Position numbers and translations under genes: made by a program. A stretch of 64,000 nt of DNA from assembly GCA_015178975.1 (NCBI GenBank), contig WHVD01000008.1:558001-622000 (forward strand), written 5' to 3'. Below, piece after piece: positions 42,113-55,030 of the stretch. Each line of letters opens with the position of its first letter. Within the stretch, counting starts at the first letter, position 1. This DNA is from Hysterangium stoloniferum (taxonomy: Eukaryota; Basidiomycota; Agaricomycetes; Hysterangiales; Hysterangiaceae). The notes beneath the pieces are model-generated. The model was not told the origin of the DNA. It did no database searches and saw only the letters and a program-made list of their open reading frames with translations.

Positions 42113-45100
42113 TTATAAAGGATATAGAACACCCTTTTGGAGATGTCGACAGAACACGCCACTAACATACGTGTGATCACTACGACCAGAAGTTTGATTG
42201 CATATGAAGTTATAGCAAACAAGAACTTGTACACGGACTAGGACTTCACCCTCACCCTCAACGTAGATGCCACAAGGGCTGCACGTGAGTCCTCTATCCT
42301 TGGCTTAGTATTGTTTCATATTAGAAAAACGTACGTACCGTATTTATTATACAGTTTCGTGGCGATTTCATGTACATCCCTCCTAAGTACCCGCCGTCCT
42401 AGGCCGCGAATGCCTTCAAGATGTGAAACCAGCCCTTCTTGATACATTGTGGGACGTAGAGATTCTGCGTAGCTATCAACAACTGCGATGGCACAAGGGA
42501 TCTACTGCCTCGCACCGACAGCTGCCAAGCGCCAGATACAATCTAAATGATTGCAGTATAACTCTTTTAACTTTGAGGGAGTTTCATAGAGATCTGATAA
42601 ATGAGCCAGTCTACTGGTTGAAAGTAATGTTCGTATCAGTCTCTCCTTCAAGATGATGTCCCGTAGAGTTCCTGTAATACAATAAGCATATGTTAAATCT
42701 CTCCATTCTGTGTCTACTACCATAAGCTGCTAGTTCCGGAATAGTCTTTGTACCGACAATAGCAGAGTCTTTAGAGGACAAAGATTCCCTCACTTTCGTG
42801 ATAAAAAGTGCCCCTATTTCATTACAGACATCCTCTGATTCTATGTGAGGAAAGGAAAAAGGAATTATTATGAACAACAAACGGACCGTATTTCAGCAGG
42901 AAAACGAAGTCTGAAGTGATGGACATAGCGTAACCGGTCAAACCAGAATGCGTTTCTGGCAGCAGTTCTCGCACGGTATCAATAAACTTATTGCCCAACA
43001 TTATAGGGCGCACATGTTCTAGTTCATGGTAAGCATATTAATGGATATTAAACATGAATATGTCACCATCTTGGGCGAGGACCCTAAGTGGCTTACTGCC
43101 CGTGTGTGATTGCTTCCAGTGATCGAAAATATATTGTAGTATCAGATCACGCAACTCCGCTGTTAATCTCTGGATACGTTATGTGAATTATAATAGGAAT
43201 GACTGCGCATACTGTTTACAATAAATTCCACGAGGGGAGTAATGAGGATGGCGTCATTCCAGCCATCCGTTTCCACGCTTTTGAAAATACCTTGCACCAA
43301 ATCACTCATCAAATGGTTTTCCTTTATTTTGGCTCGCAGACGACCTATATTATCAAAAGAAGGGTCAACGGTAACATTTGTGAATTGCAGGCTTCTTTAC
43401 CGTCTTCGTACATCTTTTTGAGGGTCCGCATCTTCACAAGACTAGCGGTCCCTGTATGATCGCCTTTTAAAACAACATCAAGTTGAAGTAAATTATACAT
43501 CCGTAAATTACCGTATGTGAAAAAGGCCTTTTGAAAATTCGCTGGTGCAGTAAGAAAGAACTCGAAAAAAGGAGGCCTTTCAATGTTACTAGTGAGAATC
43601 ATATACTAAATATAGTTGTTAGGGATTCAAGCAGATTAGGGCTTACCCATCTACCTCAATTGAGGCATTTGCTAAAAGAAGTTGATTATCACTGGAATGA
43701 TTTTTGACAGCTTGAATCAGGCGAGGCGAAATAGCCTGCACACTTTCCAGCGCGCGACAACCATCAGCTGAATAAAATCGTAATTTTACGCATAGCACAT
43801 TAGAGAGCCAAAGGAGCTTACGTGTTGAGATCATTACTCTCATCCTATCAATCCAAACCGCCAAATCACTACCAGTCAACTGAGACTCAATCCTATCCAG
43901 AAGAATACTGGCCCCAGAGGTGTCAAAAATATCCAACTCTAAGTATTTTTCCCATTTTTTTGTCCAACTCAATCCCTCCGTCCAATATCTGCCCCCTGGG
44001 GGGGGAGCGACTCCTGCTATGTCTTTCCAATCCATTCCTTGGAAGGGACATTGGGGTGTCGGTTTGTACTTACAAAAGGCTATCGACGAGTGGAGCTTCT
44101 GTCCAGGCTTGATAACTCGTGGTTTCCCCAAATGGGGCCTGTGTCGCAGAGGTTGGCGCAGGAGTAATTAAGCAATCAGGGACCTACAGCCAGGTGGAAC
44201 TGTCGGGACTTTGATAGTCCAAATGTGGGATAGGGAGATATTCAAGTATTTTCCATCCAAATGAGAGAGAATTGTGGATTTTGTTTAGATTGTCCCATTT
44301 CCATGCCACGTGCGATGGATTCAGTGTCAGTTTAAGGCCAGCTATTATCGCTTCATAAGACATCCAAATGAGAGCAGTGTGTCGGCGGTCCAAGTGGTCA
44401 TTCTTAACATTTCCTCCACCGCTGTGTAGGCTGGTCATTGACTAGGGGCGAGGCGTTTACGTATTACTCACATGTCTGAGTGATCTCCTGGAAACCAAAC
44501 TTCTTTGATATGTGGAGCGCCGTGAGGGGTTTCGGCGGGTTCGTCCCACGTCAACAATTCGGGCATCATGGCGCCGCCTGCAGCAAACTCTGGAAGAAAT
44601 TTGACACGACGCTCATCCAGTGCAAGGGCATGACGAAAGAAGCAAGTATGTCCCAACAAGACAGACCCCGGTAGATTTTTTTCGCGGAAAATTCCGACGG
44701 AAGAGACAGTGTCCCTGAGGCAAGGGAAAAGAAAGGAAAAAGCAATGTTAAATAGATAGTGCGCAAAAGCTCAGGTACTTACCATGCGCCAATAAAATGC
44801 ACTCGGACTTTTCGTGAAAAGGCTGCCTTGAATTGTGCAGCGGGGCTAAGAGGAGGTTGTGAACCTGATTGAACTGAATGAGCCATATTGAACAGGTGTT
44901 GGGGCTGGATGGAGTCGCTTTTGAGGTCCGCATACAGTTCATATGCGCTAATGCAACGTCAAGTTTATGCATGGCGGATATCGGCATAGAGAACGTACAA
45001 AGGGATTTGTTGTTTATTCCCTTTCTGAAGAAGTCCGACCTGAAGAATGCAAACAATCCATTAGATATTTCCCATTACACCTTCGGATACGGATACACCT

Positions 45101-45682
45101 TGTCAAGCATGCCAGCTAAGCACCGGGCTTGATAAGCACCTCTTGAGAAGCCTATTAAAGCAATAAATTTAGACATGAAGAATGTAATTATACCATCCAC
45201 TAGCCGAATAAAAAAATCCGATCCCCTTCTTTGTGGTTGTCAACTAGCCACCGATATGCGCCTATAATAATCTTTTCAAAATTCCTACACAAAGATGAGG
45301 TATATTATCATGCATAACTTCGGGAGAAAAAATACCAAGCAATCATAAGGTCGATGCCGTGATCTATGACACCTCCCCAGTATCTAAGCGACTTCCAAGA
45401 AGGTTTGGCGTATGTGCCAATTCCGCTGTTATAGTATGTAAGTTGCCCACTGTCTTTTACAAGTTGGCCATATAGCTCAACGAGGTTGGAATTCTAAGAA
45501 ACCAACCAGAATCTGTGGTGAACCGCGATAAGACGTTGAATAGAAGCCACCTTTTTGCCATATTTGTTTGAAGTCCCATCAAGACACATAACGAGATTTC
45601 TGGACTGTACAGGCTGCACACTGGAGGGGTGGGATAGTCGGGGTGGGCACGAACATCCCCCAGCCTGTTGGGGGTGTTCCAT
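42113..45682 (-). CDS. DUF2235 (Tle1-like) hydrolase with C-terminal extension, multi-exon
   Basis: ATG at 45682; about a dozen exons with ~45-60 nt introns. Hallmarks in order: SRNLVMCLDGTSNKYG (~45605), NSNLVELYGQL (~45490), YRWLVDNHKEGDRIFLFG then FSRGAYQAR (G-F-S-R-G nucleophile elbow, split by an apparent GC-AG intron at ~45160-45220), LLQKGNKQQIP (~45010), VRVHFIGAWDTVSSVG (intron within), FFRHALALDERR (~44635), KEVWFPGDHSDIGGG (catalytic Asp/His region, split by an intron at ~44420-44470) and LEYLPIPHL. The family is an alpha/beta hydrolase fold shared with bacterial T6SS phospholipase Tle1; fungal substrates are not established. A ~500-residue helical extension (e.g. GCRALESVQAISPRLIQAVK, KIKENHLMSDLVQGIFKSV) follows down to ~42113. 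The 3' exons and stop are uncertain; a decayed 3' part is possible. Confidence 0.7.
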
Positions 45683-46007
45683 GACACTGGGGGAGAATAC
45701 ATTATGAAGATCAATGTGAAATCCAATAAACGCACATGAAGGCAAACCTGTTAAAATGTGGATTTGTCTTGAAAGTATATTTCTTATAAACGAGGGTAGG
45801 TGGGTTGACCCGCCTTCCCAAAGTATATAAGAGTTTGCCACGATTCCATCCTTCTTGTGACTTCTGAATTGCCAGACACGAAGTCACATCAACTCCAAAA
45901 GCATCAAATAAACAACACTTGTAATTGTACAATCCGAGGGGAATTGTTTTTAACTAGTTGAAAAATCTATAAGTAAAATGTTAATTATATTTGAAGGTCA
46001 GTGCTTT

Positions 46008-46196
46008 TTCCAATAGATGACCTCCCAGATATTCCCGTTTTAGAGTTTCGCTTTTTTGGGGCCTCTGTGGAGAGTCTGGGGGCTCTGTCGAGCTTTGATG
46101 TAGAAGCACGGCTAGACGCTTTCAGATCCCGGCAAATGTTCAGAGCGCACGGGTGCTTAAATCCCCCCAAGGAGGCGCCTGATTAATTATATGGTT
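46008..46196 (+). other. Short open frame of unknown nature
   Basis: Plus frame IDDLPDIPVLEFRFFGASVE..., ending APD* at ~46186, has protein-like composition. A second short frame at 46370-46514 (KFQCELTFFQGMVKYLHKND) also looks coding. No family recognised and no exon structure could be fixed; both may be relics of the gene that once lay between the DUF2235 and hydrolase genes. Confidence 0.25.
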
Positions 46197-46818
46197 CCAC
46201 GATTCGAGCTGCCAAATTGGGCCGAGTAGGAAAAAAATTGTATACGAAAATGACGGGCTTGAAGCTGAAAGAGGTTGTATCAAATATTTTATCTCGTTAC
46301 ACCTCAATTTAAGACACAAGTTACCTGTCCAAGGAGCCACCCAGGAGGCGGCCATCTTTCAATGTTCTTACCCCCCAAGTTTCAGTGCGAGTTGACCTTT
46401 TTCCAGGGCATGGTTAAGTACCTTCACAAGAACGACGGCTTCATTTATGACACACTCAAAGATGACATGTTTGAGGTCTGTCCAGTTGCAAATACGGAGA
46501 TCGGAGCTGTATGATAAGATAGTTGGTTCCACTTTTGTATAACCCAAAATGTCTATTTAAGATTTAGTACAATAAATTTTATTTGTTAAATTTCATCTCC
46601 TTGGGAAGGATTTTGCGGCACTCCAAAAGGGGTTCACCACCCTTTCCATTCTGGGAGTCCTCATCATCTCGAAGCTTCCCACGAACAAGAAGTGACTAAC
46701 TGAGCAGTCACGCCTACACAGCGTGTTGTCTGTGCACCTCTGTCCATTTTCGCTTGCAGGACAACGCCTCATCCCTCTTTACTTCCGAACTGACCACTTG
46801 ATCTTTTACGAAACTACA

Positions 46819-49032
46819 ATGTCTTCGATATGGCCGTCGCTCTTCAATAGGTTTGGAAAAAATCCCCTGCATGAGGCTGAAGTAGCGACTAGATCCAGGA
46901 ACCCCACATTAGGTGTCAAAGAACTTTTTCCCTGCGAGGCCGCGTCTGTCGAGTGTGTGATACTTGATCTGCACTTACTCTCCATGGTAATAGCAAATGG
47001 TTGTTAGCATTGTAGCCATTCATGGTTTGAACGGTGATCGAGAGCAATCGTGGAAAGCAGACAACGGAAGACTATGGCTCCGTGACCTCTTGCCAAACGA
47101 TATACCCCAAGCAAGAATCTTGAGCTATGGCTACGATGCATATGTGGATCGTAGAGACCAACTGTCAGAGCAGACACCTACTGAGCATGCACGAGTGTTC
47201 ATAGCGAAACTTGTCCTTTACAGGAATATAACCCAAACTTCCGTACGTGATCTTGCCTTTGGATGTCAACGTCTCCGTAATAAAATTATAGGATCGTCCG
47301 ATTATATTTATTGCTCATACTTTTGGGGGAATCATTCTAAAAATTGTACAGTCGGTCCATATCTAGACAAATTCCTGTGTTGATGGTTCATTCAACAGGC
47401 ACTCATCCATTCCTACAGTTGCCACTCGAGGCACCTATCGGACCATAGAGCAATATATTCCAACACAAAGGGCATCATTTTCATGGGGACGCCTAACCAG
47501 GGGACGAAACATATCCAACGGGGGGTCGATGTCAGCTCAATTGGTACTTCAAAGATAAATGACAAGGTAGCGCAACACTTGAAGAGTAACTCGGAAATGT
47601 TGGAGCGGCAAATAGTGCAATATCCCTTCATTAGCAGGACATTTAAAACCTATTATATATTCGAAACGTTAGGCACTCCCATCTCCGGTTCTGCTCAAGA
47701 ACAAATGGTATGTTATTGGCATCACTTGGAGCTCCCGATATTACTCAGGCCTGGGGTCCAGACTGTAACCTCGGCCTTTCAAGACGCTGCTAAGGCTGAA
47801 GCGATAGGGTTACATAAAACTTATGAAGACCTAGGGAAGTTCGGATCCAGAAAGGATGACGACTACGTAACAGTCTTGGGATCATTGATTGACATGATAG
47901 GTTACGGGAGTGATCAGTCCAACTTCATTAGCGGTAATGACAGCATATTCGGAGTCCTATGCCTTGTTGAAAGAGAATCACCAACCTTCGAGTAAGCCTT
48001 CAGTTTATGGATACACTAGCTCTGGTATTACTATTCTGGTAAATTACAGTATAGTCGCCATTCATGGCTTAGACGGCCACCGCGAGCTTTCTTGGACGGC
48101 AGAGAACAACAAAATGTGGCTGAAAGATCCCGATATGTTACCGGCAAAGGTCAAAAATGCAAGAATATTGACGTATGGTTATAGCGCAGCTACTTGGGGC
48201 GAGCAGCAGCAATTTGCCGAAGAGACAATGCATAGTCTTGCTGAAAATTTGGTTTCGAAGGTGGTGGGGTATAGGACGCTCACAAGTACTCCAAAGGTAT
48301 GCAGTAGGCGTTCTTAATTGTTTAATTCTACCTTTAAAATCTTCCGTATTCGATATTAGGATCGACCTATGATATTTATAGCGCATAGTATGGGCGGGAT
48401 CGTCTTAAAATTCGTATGTTCACAAAGTTGATTCTGCTATCTCCTGTTTATGCCGCAGACTTGTTTAACAGGCTCTGCTATATGCCAATGGCCACCACGA
48501 AGGGCACGTTGCTGAAAACAAGTCATTTTCGGAAGCCACAAAGGGTATTCTGTTCATTGGAACCCCGCATCAAGGCACGAATGGAATAACAGCCGCAGAA
48601 ATATTTGTCAAAATCTATACCATGAGTGGAGAAGTAGACCAGACCTTGAGACAGCATTTGGTGGCGAACTCGGAAACTCTGCAGGACCAGCTCGCAAATT
48701 ATTGCTCTATCAGCGATAAATATATCACAAGGTTTTTCTACGAAATATACAAGAGTAAATTGCCAAAGGATCGTCCTCAAGTGGTAAGTTTCAGCATGTT
48801 ACTCTCATCTTAATACTTTGCTAACTTGGATCCCATCCCTCGATGCCACATTTAGTTGGTCCCAAAATTCTCTGCCGTCGTTCCCGGCGCGGTGAACGCT
48901 GAACCACTTGGCCTTTATAAAGACCATTTACATCTAGTGAAGTTTACATCCCCTGAAGATGATAACTATGAAGCCGTCGTGATGACAATAATATTGATGA
49001 TCCGTAAAATACTCGAGCCAACCGTCCCCTAA
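46819..49032 (+). CDS. Tandem SesB-like alpha/beta hydrolase (two domains)
   Basis: Exon 1 (46819-46955; MSSIWPSLFNRFGKN, GVKELFPCEAASV) splices to VAIHGLNGDREQSW (47007 on), then RILSYGYDAYV. After an intron (47241-47290) comes DRPIIFIAHTFGGIILKIV, where Thr replaces the usual nucleophile Ser. Then GIIFMGTPNQGTKH, a 54-nt phase-neutral intron at ~47708-47761, and EAIGLHKTYEDLGKFGS with DDDYVTVLGSL. Instead of stopping, the frame splices at 47996 (GTAAGC...TTACAG) into a second copy: IVAIHGLDGHRELSWTAEN, RILTYGYSAAT, RPMIFIAHSMGGIVLKF (Ser present), GILFIGTPHQGTNG, SAVVPGAVNAEPLGLYKDH, stop 49032. SesB-type (DUF676/PGAP1-related) hydrolases often head fungal NLR proteins; none of the other NLR parts are here. 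Two adjacent genes, with a lost stop in the first, is the alternative. Confidence 0.6.
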
Positions 49033-49276
49033 CTCGTAGGCAGTATTATGCGATCCATACTTTTGAAGAGATGAAGATGCATACATTACTTAGGCTTATA
49101 GATAGAAGACATACATTGAAATAATGTTAGTTTGTCGACTGTCCTGTATATTAAACCAATTGGAATGCTACTTCCATAATTGTTGGAGGTAAACAAGACT
49201 TGGCACTGATACTATTATAATCTGCAATTTGATCTTGCAACATTTCCGACTGTTCCACCTAATCCTTTGTTAAGGC

Positions 49277-50101
49277 TTGGCTCACTTTGCCGTGGACAGA
49301 ATATATCTCAACGAGATGTTGTGCCCCATTAGTCCCTTGATGGGGGGTTCCGATGTATAGAATACCTGCAGTACTCGCTGCAAATGAGCGGTAGCGCTCA
49401 AGATGGTCTTCATTGAACCTGTTTGCCATTGAACCTGTTTGCCAGTGTCAGTGGCTGCAAAGGGGACCCTCATCATATTCTGGAACAATGTGAGATCTAA
49501 AGGTACTTACGAACTTCAAGACGATCCCACCCATGTACTATAAATATTATAGGGCGACTCTAGTATCACAAAAACACTGAGGAGTGGAAAGAACCTTTGT
49601 TTGGACGCATGCGTACCGATTTATTATCCCATTCCCATTCCTCTGCAAGCTTGATAATTAGCTGTTCGGCGTGATTGTGCATTGTCAATTCAGACAATTG
49701 TTGCTATTCCGATGTAACTGCGTCCTAGCCATGTGAGGACCCTTGGATCTGAAATATCTGCTGGCAACAAGTCTTCGAGCCACAGTACACCATTATGCGC
49801 GGTCCAAAAGAGTTCTTGACCATCCAAGCCATGGATGGCGATAATGCTATTATTAATCGGCCAGTCATTGGAGTTCATCAGCACGATCGTCCGGACTGTG
49901 GCTTACTCGACGACTGGTGAATCTCCTGGAGCGAGCTCCTTGAGTCCAACTTGGGATTTTACTGGTTGACTCTGGCTTAAACCCATCGCTGAGTATAAAG
50001 TGTACCCGAATATGATCTCCTGGGCTTGAAAGGGGCCAGATCGAGACGTACCTAGAGTTGCGACCAGATGCACATCGATTAGATAATTGTTGACTATTCA
50101 C
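49277..50101 (-). pseudogene. SesB-like hydrolase pseudogene
   Basis: Leader KPESTSKIPSWTQGARSRRF, then IIAIHGLDGQELFWTAHNGV, LLPADISDPRVLT and a frameshift. The serine motif is destroyed (a deletion turns the AHSMGG region into a frameshifted HGWD). GTPHQGTNG-like sequence is still visible near 49330. A 16-bp tandem duplication (GGCAAACAGGTTCAAT) adds another disruption at ~49420. Closest relative is the fragment at 57293. Confidence 0.7.
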
Positions 50102-50679
50102 GGTGCTTTAAAGTTGTCCAAAAGGAACCGTGTTAGAGAAAGTTCTAGAAAACCTGATTTCCAACCAATATAAGGCACCGCCCTGTGTCGTGCCAAAGTA
50201 ACTTATACAACCAGTCAAATGAGAAAATACTTCTGGAAAAGTTGGCAAAGCTATAATATTCAAAAGACCGTTATCATCCTCAGGGATTTGGGGATGTCTA
50301 CACCCATTATGTAAACTCCCTAGCCTTCCTAGACTCCCTTGATCTATAGTAAGCTTTTATACTGACTAGTAAATAAGGATCTCGCGAAAGTAGAATGTCT
50401 AGCCGAGTCTAGCCGAGCTAGCTCTCCTAGATGGCTCTAGACAATTTAGACGGCATACTTACTGATCTTCCCACTTTCCTGATGATATGGATGTGTAGTG
50501 ACATTTTGGGGGGATGAAGGCATGTGGGAAAAGATTATTGATTAGTGATATGATATGAGTGCGTCCACCGTCCTCGCGATACAGAACACAAAGCCAGGCC
50601 ACAGGTTTACAAACAAATAGCTTTGCGCTCATATGTGGAGATGGCGGCATCGTCAACCACCATGTGGTAGAGAATACTC

Positions 50680-50716
50680 CTGAAAAGAGAGAGAGAGGGA
50701 GAGAGAGGGAGAGATC
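50680..50716. repeat. GA-rich low-complexity tract
   Basis: GAGAGAGAGGGAGAGAGAGG-type tract. 50102-50990 otherwise shows no gene; the minus ORF across it is not supported by any motif. Confidence 0.5.
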
Positions 50717-50990
50717 GACATTGTAGGACAAGCTCAGCTGAGCCAGTGACGCATAGGTTTTAAGGGATACTAGTAGCCGGGGACTGATTAAATCATCAGC
50801 ACACCATCAAAGCACCTGTTAGAAATCCTATTAACACTAATCGAATGTTAGAATATAGGGCTGTGCGAGCATGCACAAGGTGCCACACCGGCAATTCGCC
50901 ACCCTATTGTTCTTTTGAGTTTGGCTTAACCCTTTGTTGCCATACCTCTATTGTTCTCAAGGCGTATATAACTAGTCACCGGGATAACCC

Positions 50991-51320
50991 CTCCAAAAAA
51001 ATTTTAGGATCCTTAGTAGAGTCGTATTTTATATAAACTCCAATAGTCATCCTTTGAATCCTTATGAGAGTTAAAATTGATTAGGGATCTTTTGAGTCCT
51101 AAAGTTTATTGGATTCTAAACCCTGCAATCACATGTTAGATCCTTAACCGATTTTAACTCGGTTATGGATCTTTTAAGGATCCAAAAGTTCGTTGGATTC
51201 TAAACCCGCCAATCACATGTTGGATCTTTAACCGACTTTAAAGCGGTTAAGGATCCGATGAGTGATTGGCGGAATTTATATAAAATAAGCCTTTACTGAG
51301 GATCCTAAAAAATTTTGGAG
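50991..51320. mobile_element. MITE-like element with ~60-bp terminal inverted repeats
   Basis: Ends CTCCAAAAAAATTTTAGGAT / TCCTAAAAAATTTTGGAG; inverted homology extends through TATTTTATATAAA. The centre contains two direct copies of a ~75-bp unit (TTGGATTCTAAACC, CAATCACATGTT, TTAACCGA). No target duplication is clear. Many GGATCC/GATCCTTAA words. No ORF. 51321-52680 has no recognisable gene. Confidence 0.7.
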
Positions 51321-52697
51321 CAAGGGCTTTTCCCGGTGAGTATAGATTTCTTGTACTTACGCTATCCGTTTGCCTCCTACGAGACACAGAGGATCAAAGG
51401 AAATTATATTCGTCATTGCTTGAGGTTCACGAGCTTTAAGATCTTATTTCAACATCGAACTCAGCACTCACTGAGGAGTAGTGGAGACTGCGCAAAAGGC
51501 TCGTGATGGCTTACAGAGCTCCCAAATCATGGGTCTTAGTTACTTACAAGTACTATAGTTCTCTGTGCAGCTGAACAGGGTTTGTATGACCTTAGATCTA
51601 GGGAAAAGAATTTGCCTGAATTTTAACACGGACCTCCTCATACACAAACCAAAAAGTCACAAATCCACTGTGACGTGAAGATGATCCAAGCACGAGGACA
51701 TACTACAGCCACATCAGGCGACCAGAAGGAGGGACAACAAGGGATTTGAATAAGTCTATGACTCCTCGATTCCAGATCGGTCCCAACGATGCCAACCTCA
51801 TTCCCATCGATGAAGCAGCCGGAATTAAATACCTTATATGCTTTGTTGGCAAAGTTCCAAGAACTCTAACGGAATAGAATTTCGAATTTTTATTTGCCAA
51901 CACGCTACACTAACACACCCAGTCATAGTAATGAGTATATCGTGTATGACGAAATCGCTTTGCATAGCCATTTGAATGAGAGGTTCATCGTAGAGAGCAA
52001 TTCATGTTCGAATAATATTTCCGTAAGAAAAAGACCAATCTTTCCTATAGACTTAATGATTGTCGTATCAGTGACGATCCAAATGATAGGACTCTCCAAT
52101 CTGATATATTTTTGTTCATTGGTATCTCGTTCAGTTGGGGAGGAGGTGCATGTTGTAACGCACACTTTCCAAGACATCCCCGACAACAAGACGTCGCGAT
52201 TCGGTACAATGGAACAGCATGACGATAATAAACCTTAAAACATGTCCATTATCATGCATCACAACCTCACTTTTTTCAGTATTTATATAGCTTACGTATT
52301 TTGTTAATCTACTTGGGGGTACTAACCGTAATGAGGTGGGAGGACGGGGAATAGCGCAAAAGAGGGTAGTAAATTGTACTACGATGAGGTGAAATAGTAA
52401 TAAAGTGGCAGGCTGACATTGGTGGTCTCTGAGGCGCGCGCGATGTTGATATTGATGATGTCAACCTGTTTTTATATTTGCTTGAGACCAATTAGCAACT
52501 ATGCTAAGATACAAGAGACTAGGTAAGTCAGGTTCCTTAGCTCGTGTATTATGGGAGAAGGAGAAAAAACTGCATGGCCCAGTGAGTGGAGAGCCAAAGG
52601 TTGGTTGTTGTTGTAGTCCGCGCTCATGTGTAGACGGGGTGAGGCGAATGGACTGAGAGAAATAGAAAGAATGGAACGAAAACATTTTCCTGATGTA

Positions 52698-52987
52698 AGC
52701 GGGTTACTACGGTATATAGATGGGACTTTTATCATAGTTCTCATCCATTTACAATGCATTAACCGTCACCTATTCAGATAAATGGAAAATTATACGGTCT
52801 AGGAACAGCACCACCGAAAATTTAACATTAGGATGGCGGAGGTGTTAACTTTTGGGAATTCGGTAAACGAGCGGCAAGGACTCAAACCATACAGGGATAT
52901 TAGTAAGCGGGTTACTAGGGTATATATAGACGAGACTTGTATTATACTATAGTTCTCATCCGTTTACAACGAGTTAACCGTCACCTA
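52698..52987. repeat. Promoter-like segment between inverted ACATCAGG termini
   Basis: Bounded by CATTTTCCTGATGT (ending 52697) and ACATCAGGAAAATG (starting ~52987). Inside, AAGCGGGTTACTA..GGTATATA occurs twice (~52698 and ~52906), each with TTCTCATCC and TTAACCGTCACCT ~55 nt later. Homologous to 20116-20457 in reverse. Confidence 0.55.
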
Positions 52988-53479
52988 CATCAGGAAAATG
53001 TTTTTTGTCCTTATACACCTTAAATGCACTTGAAAATTTTTAAGTAGAATTAAGGAAAATTTTGGTAAGGTTGCAGCAAGGACTTTGGATCTTAAAACTA
53101 CCTTGAAACGCCCTGGAATGCCACTTACCCCAAGGAAATAGACGTGGATATAAGGAGTGTTCCTACTGCTAAGTGGATCTGTGCCACCATAAGGAAATAC
53201 CTTCCTGTCAAGGGGAGTGTAAGGAAAATACCTTATGGCCAAAGGGTGAATAAGGAAGATGCCTTCCGGCCAAAAGGTGAATAACAATGCTTGTATATTA
53301 ATGATGTTTAGTAATTTATTTTTCATTCACTTAACACTACAACCATGCCTAATATAAATACGACTTCAGAGGTGGCTGCCAGTGATACTCAACCTAAATA
53401 ACCATTGTACTACTAGGTAACTGCACCAATGCCAATAGTGATGCCACCAGTGGTAATGGTGCTAGGTCTTTTTGGATTA

Positions 53480-54140
53480 ACAGAAAGTTTCATAATGTAG
53501 TGCATGCATTTTTCAAAGACCTACCATGTGTCAAATATCGTGAAATTGGCTGTGATCAATTGTCAGCTGGATTCCAATCCCATTAAGAGACATCCCACCT
53601 CGTTCTGAAAGTTTGACCAGTGCCAATACTCCATTGTGCTGAATGGAGTCATCAGTATCCTTTAAAAGTATGACAATGTTGGGAATGGCAATGGCGGTTC
53701 GAAATTTGCCCTGAAACCCAAGTCAGCACACTTACCAAACACATGGAGAGTAATGACTACCTGTACAACTCAGAGAGCCAATTTTCCTTCACACATTCTA
53801 AGGGTTGAAGCTGGGCAAGGATTTGTCCCAGTGATGCAAAAATGTAGTGATCTCAGGAATAGTATCCACAATTGCAGTTCAAAATTCAGCCATGGTTGAA
53901 AGGGCAGGCTGAAACTCAACTGTGGTCAGATGTCACTTGGATCCCATCCCATTATGTGGCACTATACCTTGTTCCGAAAGTTTGACCAGTGGTAATTCAC
54001 CATTTGATTGAACAGTTGCATTGGAGTCTCTCAAAAGCATGACAATGTTGGGCACAATGGCAGGTCAAAATTCGGCTGTGATCAAATGTCAGCCAGATTT
54101 CCAAACCATTATGATGTACCACACCAGGTCAAAACAATCA
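53480..54140 (-). pseudogene. HEAT-repeat exon cluster, minus strand
   Basis: At least two to three degraded units of the same exon-intron type as 28940-31880: FRTAIAIPNIVILLKDTDD, GVLALVKLSERG, and the intron with CAGCTGACAATTGATCACAG. Frames are broken. 53000-53480 and 54140-55030 show no other supportable gene. Confidence 0.55.
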
Positions 54141-55030
54141 AGTTCGGACCTAATATCCCAGTTTCAAAAATGCTAACAACAATGCCCCTCGCTGCCAATT
54201 CACGTGTAAGGTGCACAAGCTATATTGTATATGGATAATTCTATAAGAAGAAATTTAATGCTGAACTGAGAAGAAAATGACAAACATTATACAACAGAAA
54301 TACAATGGCTGCTGAGATGGCTCATTGCTGTGTTTTCTTGGACAATTTTCGGGAGTGACGAAGTCATGAATAGCAAGCAAAACAGACTGTATCCCCACTG
54401 TTGTTTCACATTGCACTGCCATCACATTCTGTATATCTTCGAAGACCAATGTGGTTCCCACCTCCAAACATACCTATAGTAGTGCTGGTAATCAATGACA
54501 TAATCCTGTCAAATACATGTGAATTCCAGTCAATCAACCCCTCAACCTGGCTAAAAGCGGTGTACCTCGACTAGTGCATGCAAATCATCCCATTTTGAGG
54601 ATGCCAATAACAATGGAAACGCACTCGATGGTTGTGTCATACAATGATCAGCGACGAGGATCGTCATGGTATGTTCAAAACAGAAGTCTCACAGGCACTC
54701 ATTCATCATATGCTTTAGAGCTAAAGCTGTCAACCCAGGCATGGAATATTGGTGAGCAATTGACCAGATCGATAGTGCTGAGGCAGGTGGTGGCTGAGGC
54801 GTGAGGTGCGGATGAGGATGAGGAATGTGTGGCTGGTGAGTTTGACGAGGGGAGAGAGAGTATGCATACAATGTGGGAGCACAGCTGGATGAGGCAGAGG
54901 AGTGGCGACTTGGACGAGGTGAGGACTTCGAGGAGGGGTTGTAATACGGTTGGTATTAGGCATTGTGGTAGTCAGATGGTAAGCTGCACGGGTGCTAGAT
55001 GATGGAACAGGGCCAACCCCGGATGGGAGT

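Noticed and set aside
46819-49032. Full NLR (NACHT or NB-ARC plus repeats) around the hydrolases and HEAT exons
   Set aside because: No P-loop (GxxxxGK[ST]) domain was found in frame near either; the parts are tens of kb apart.
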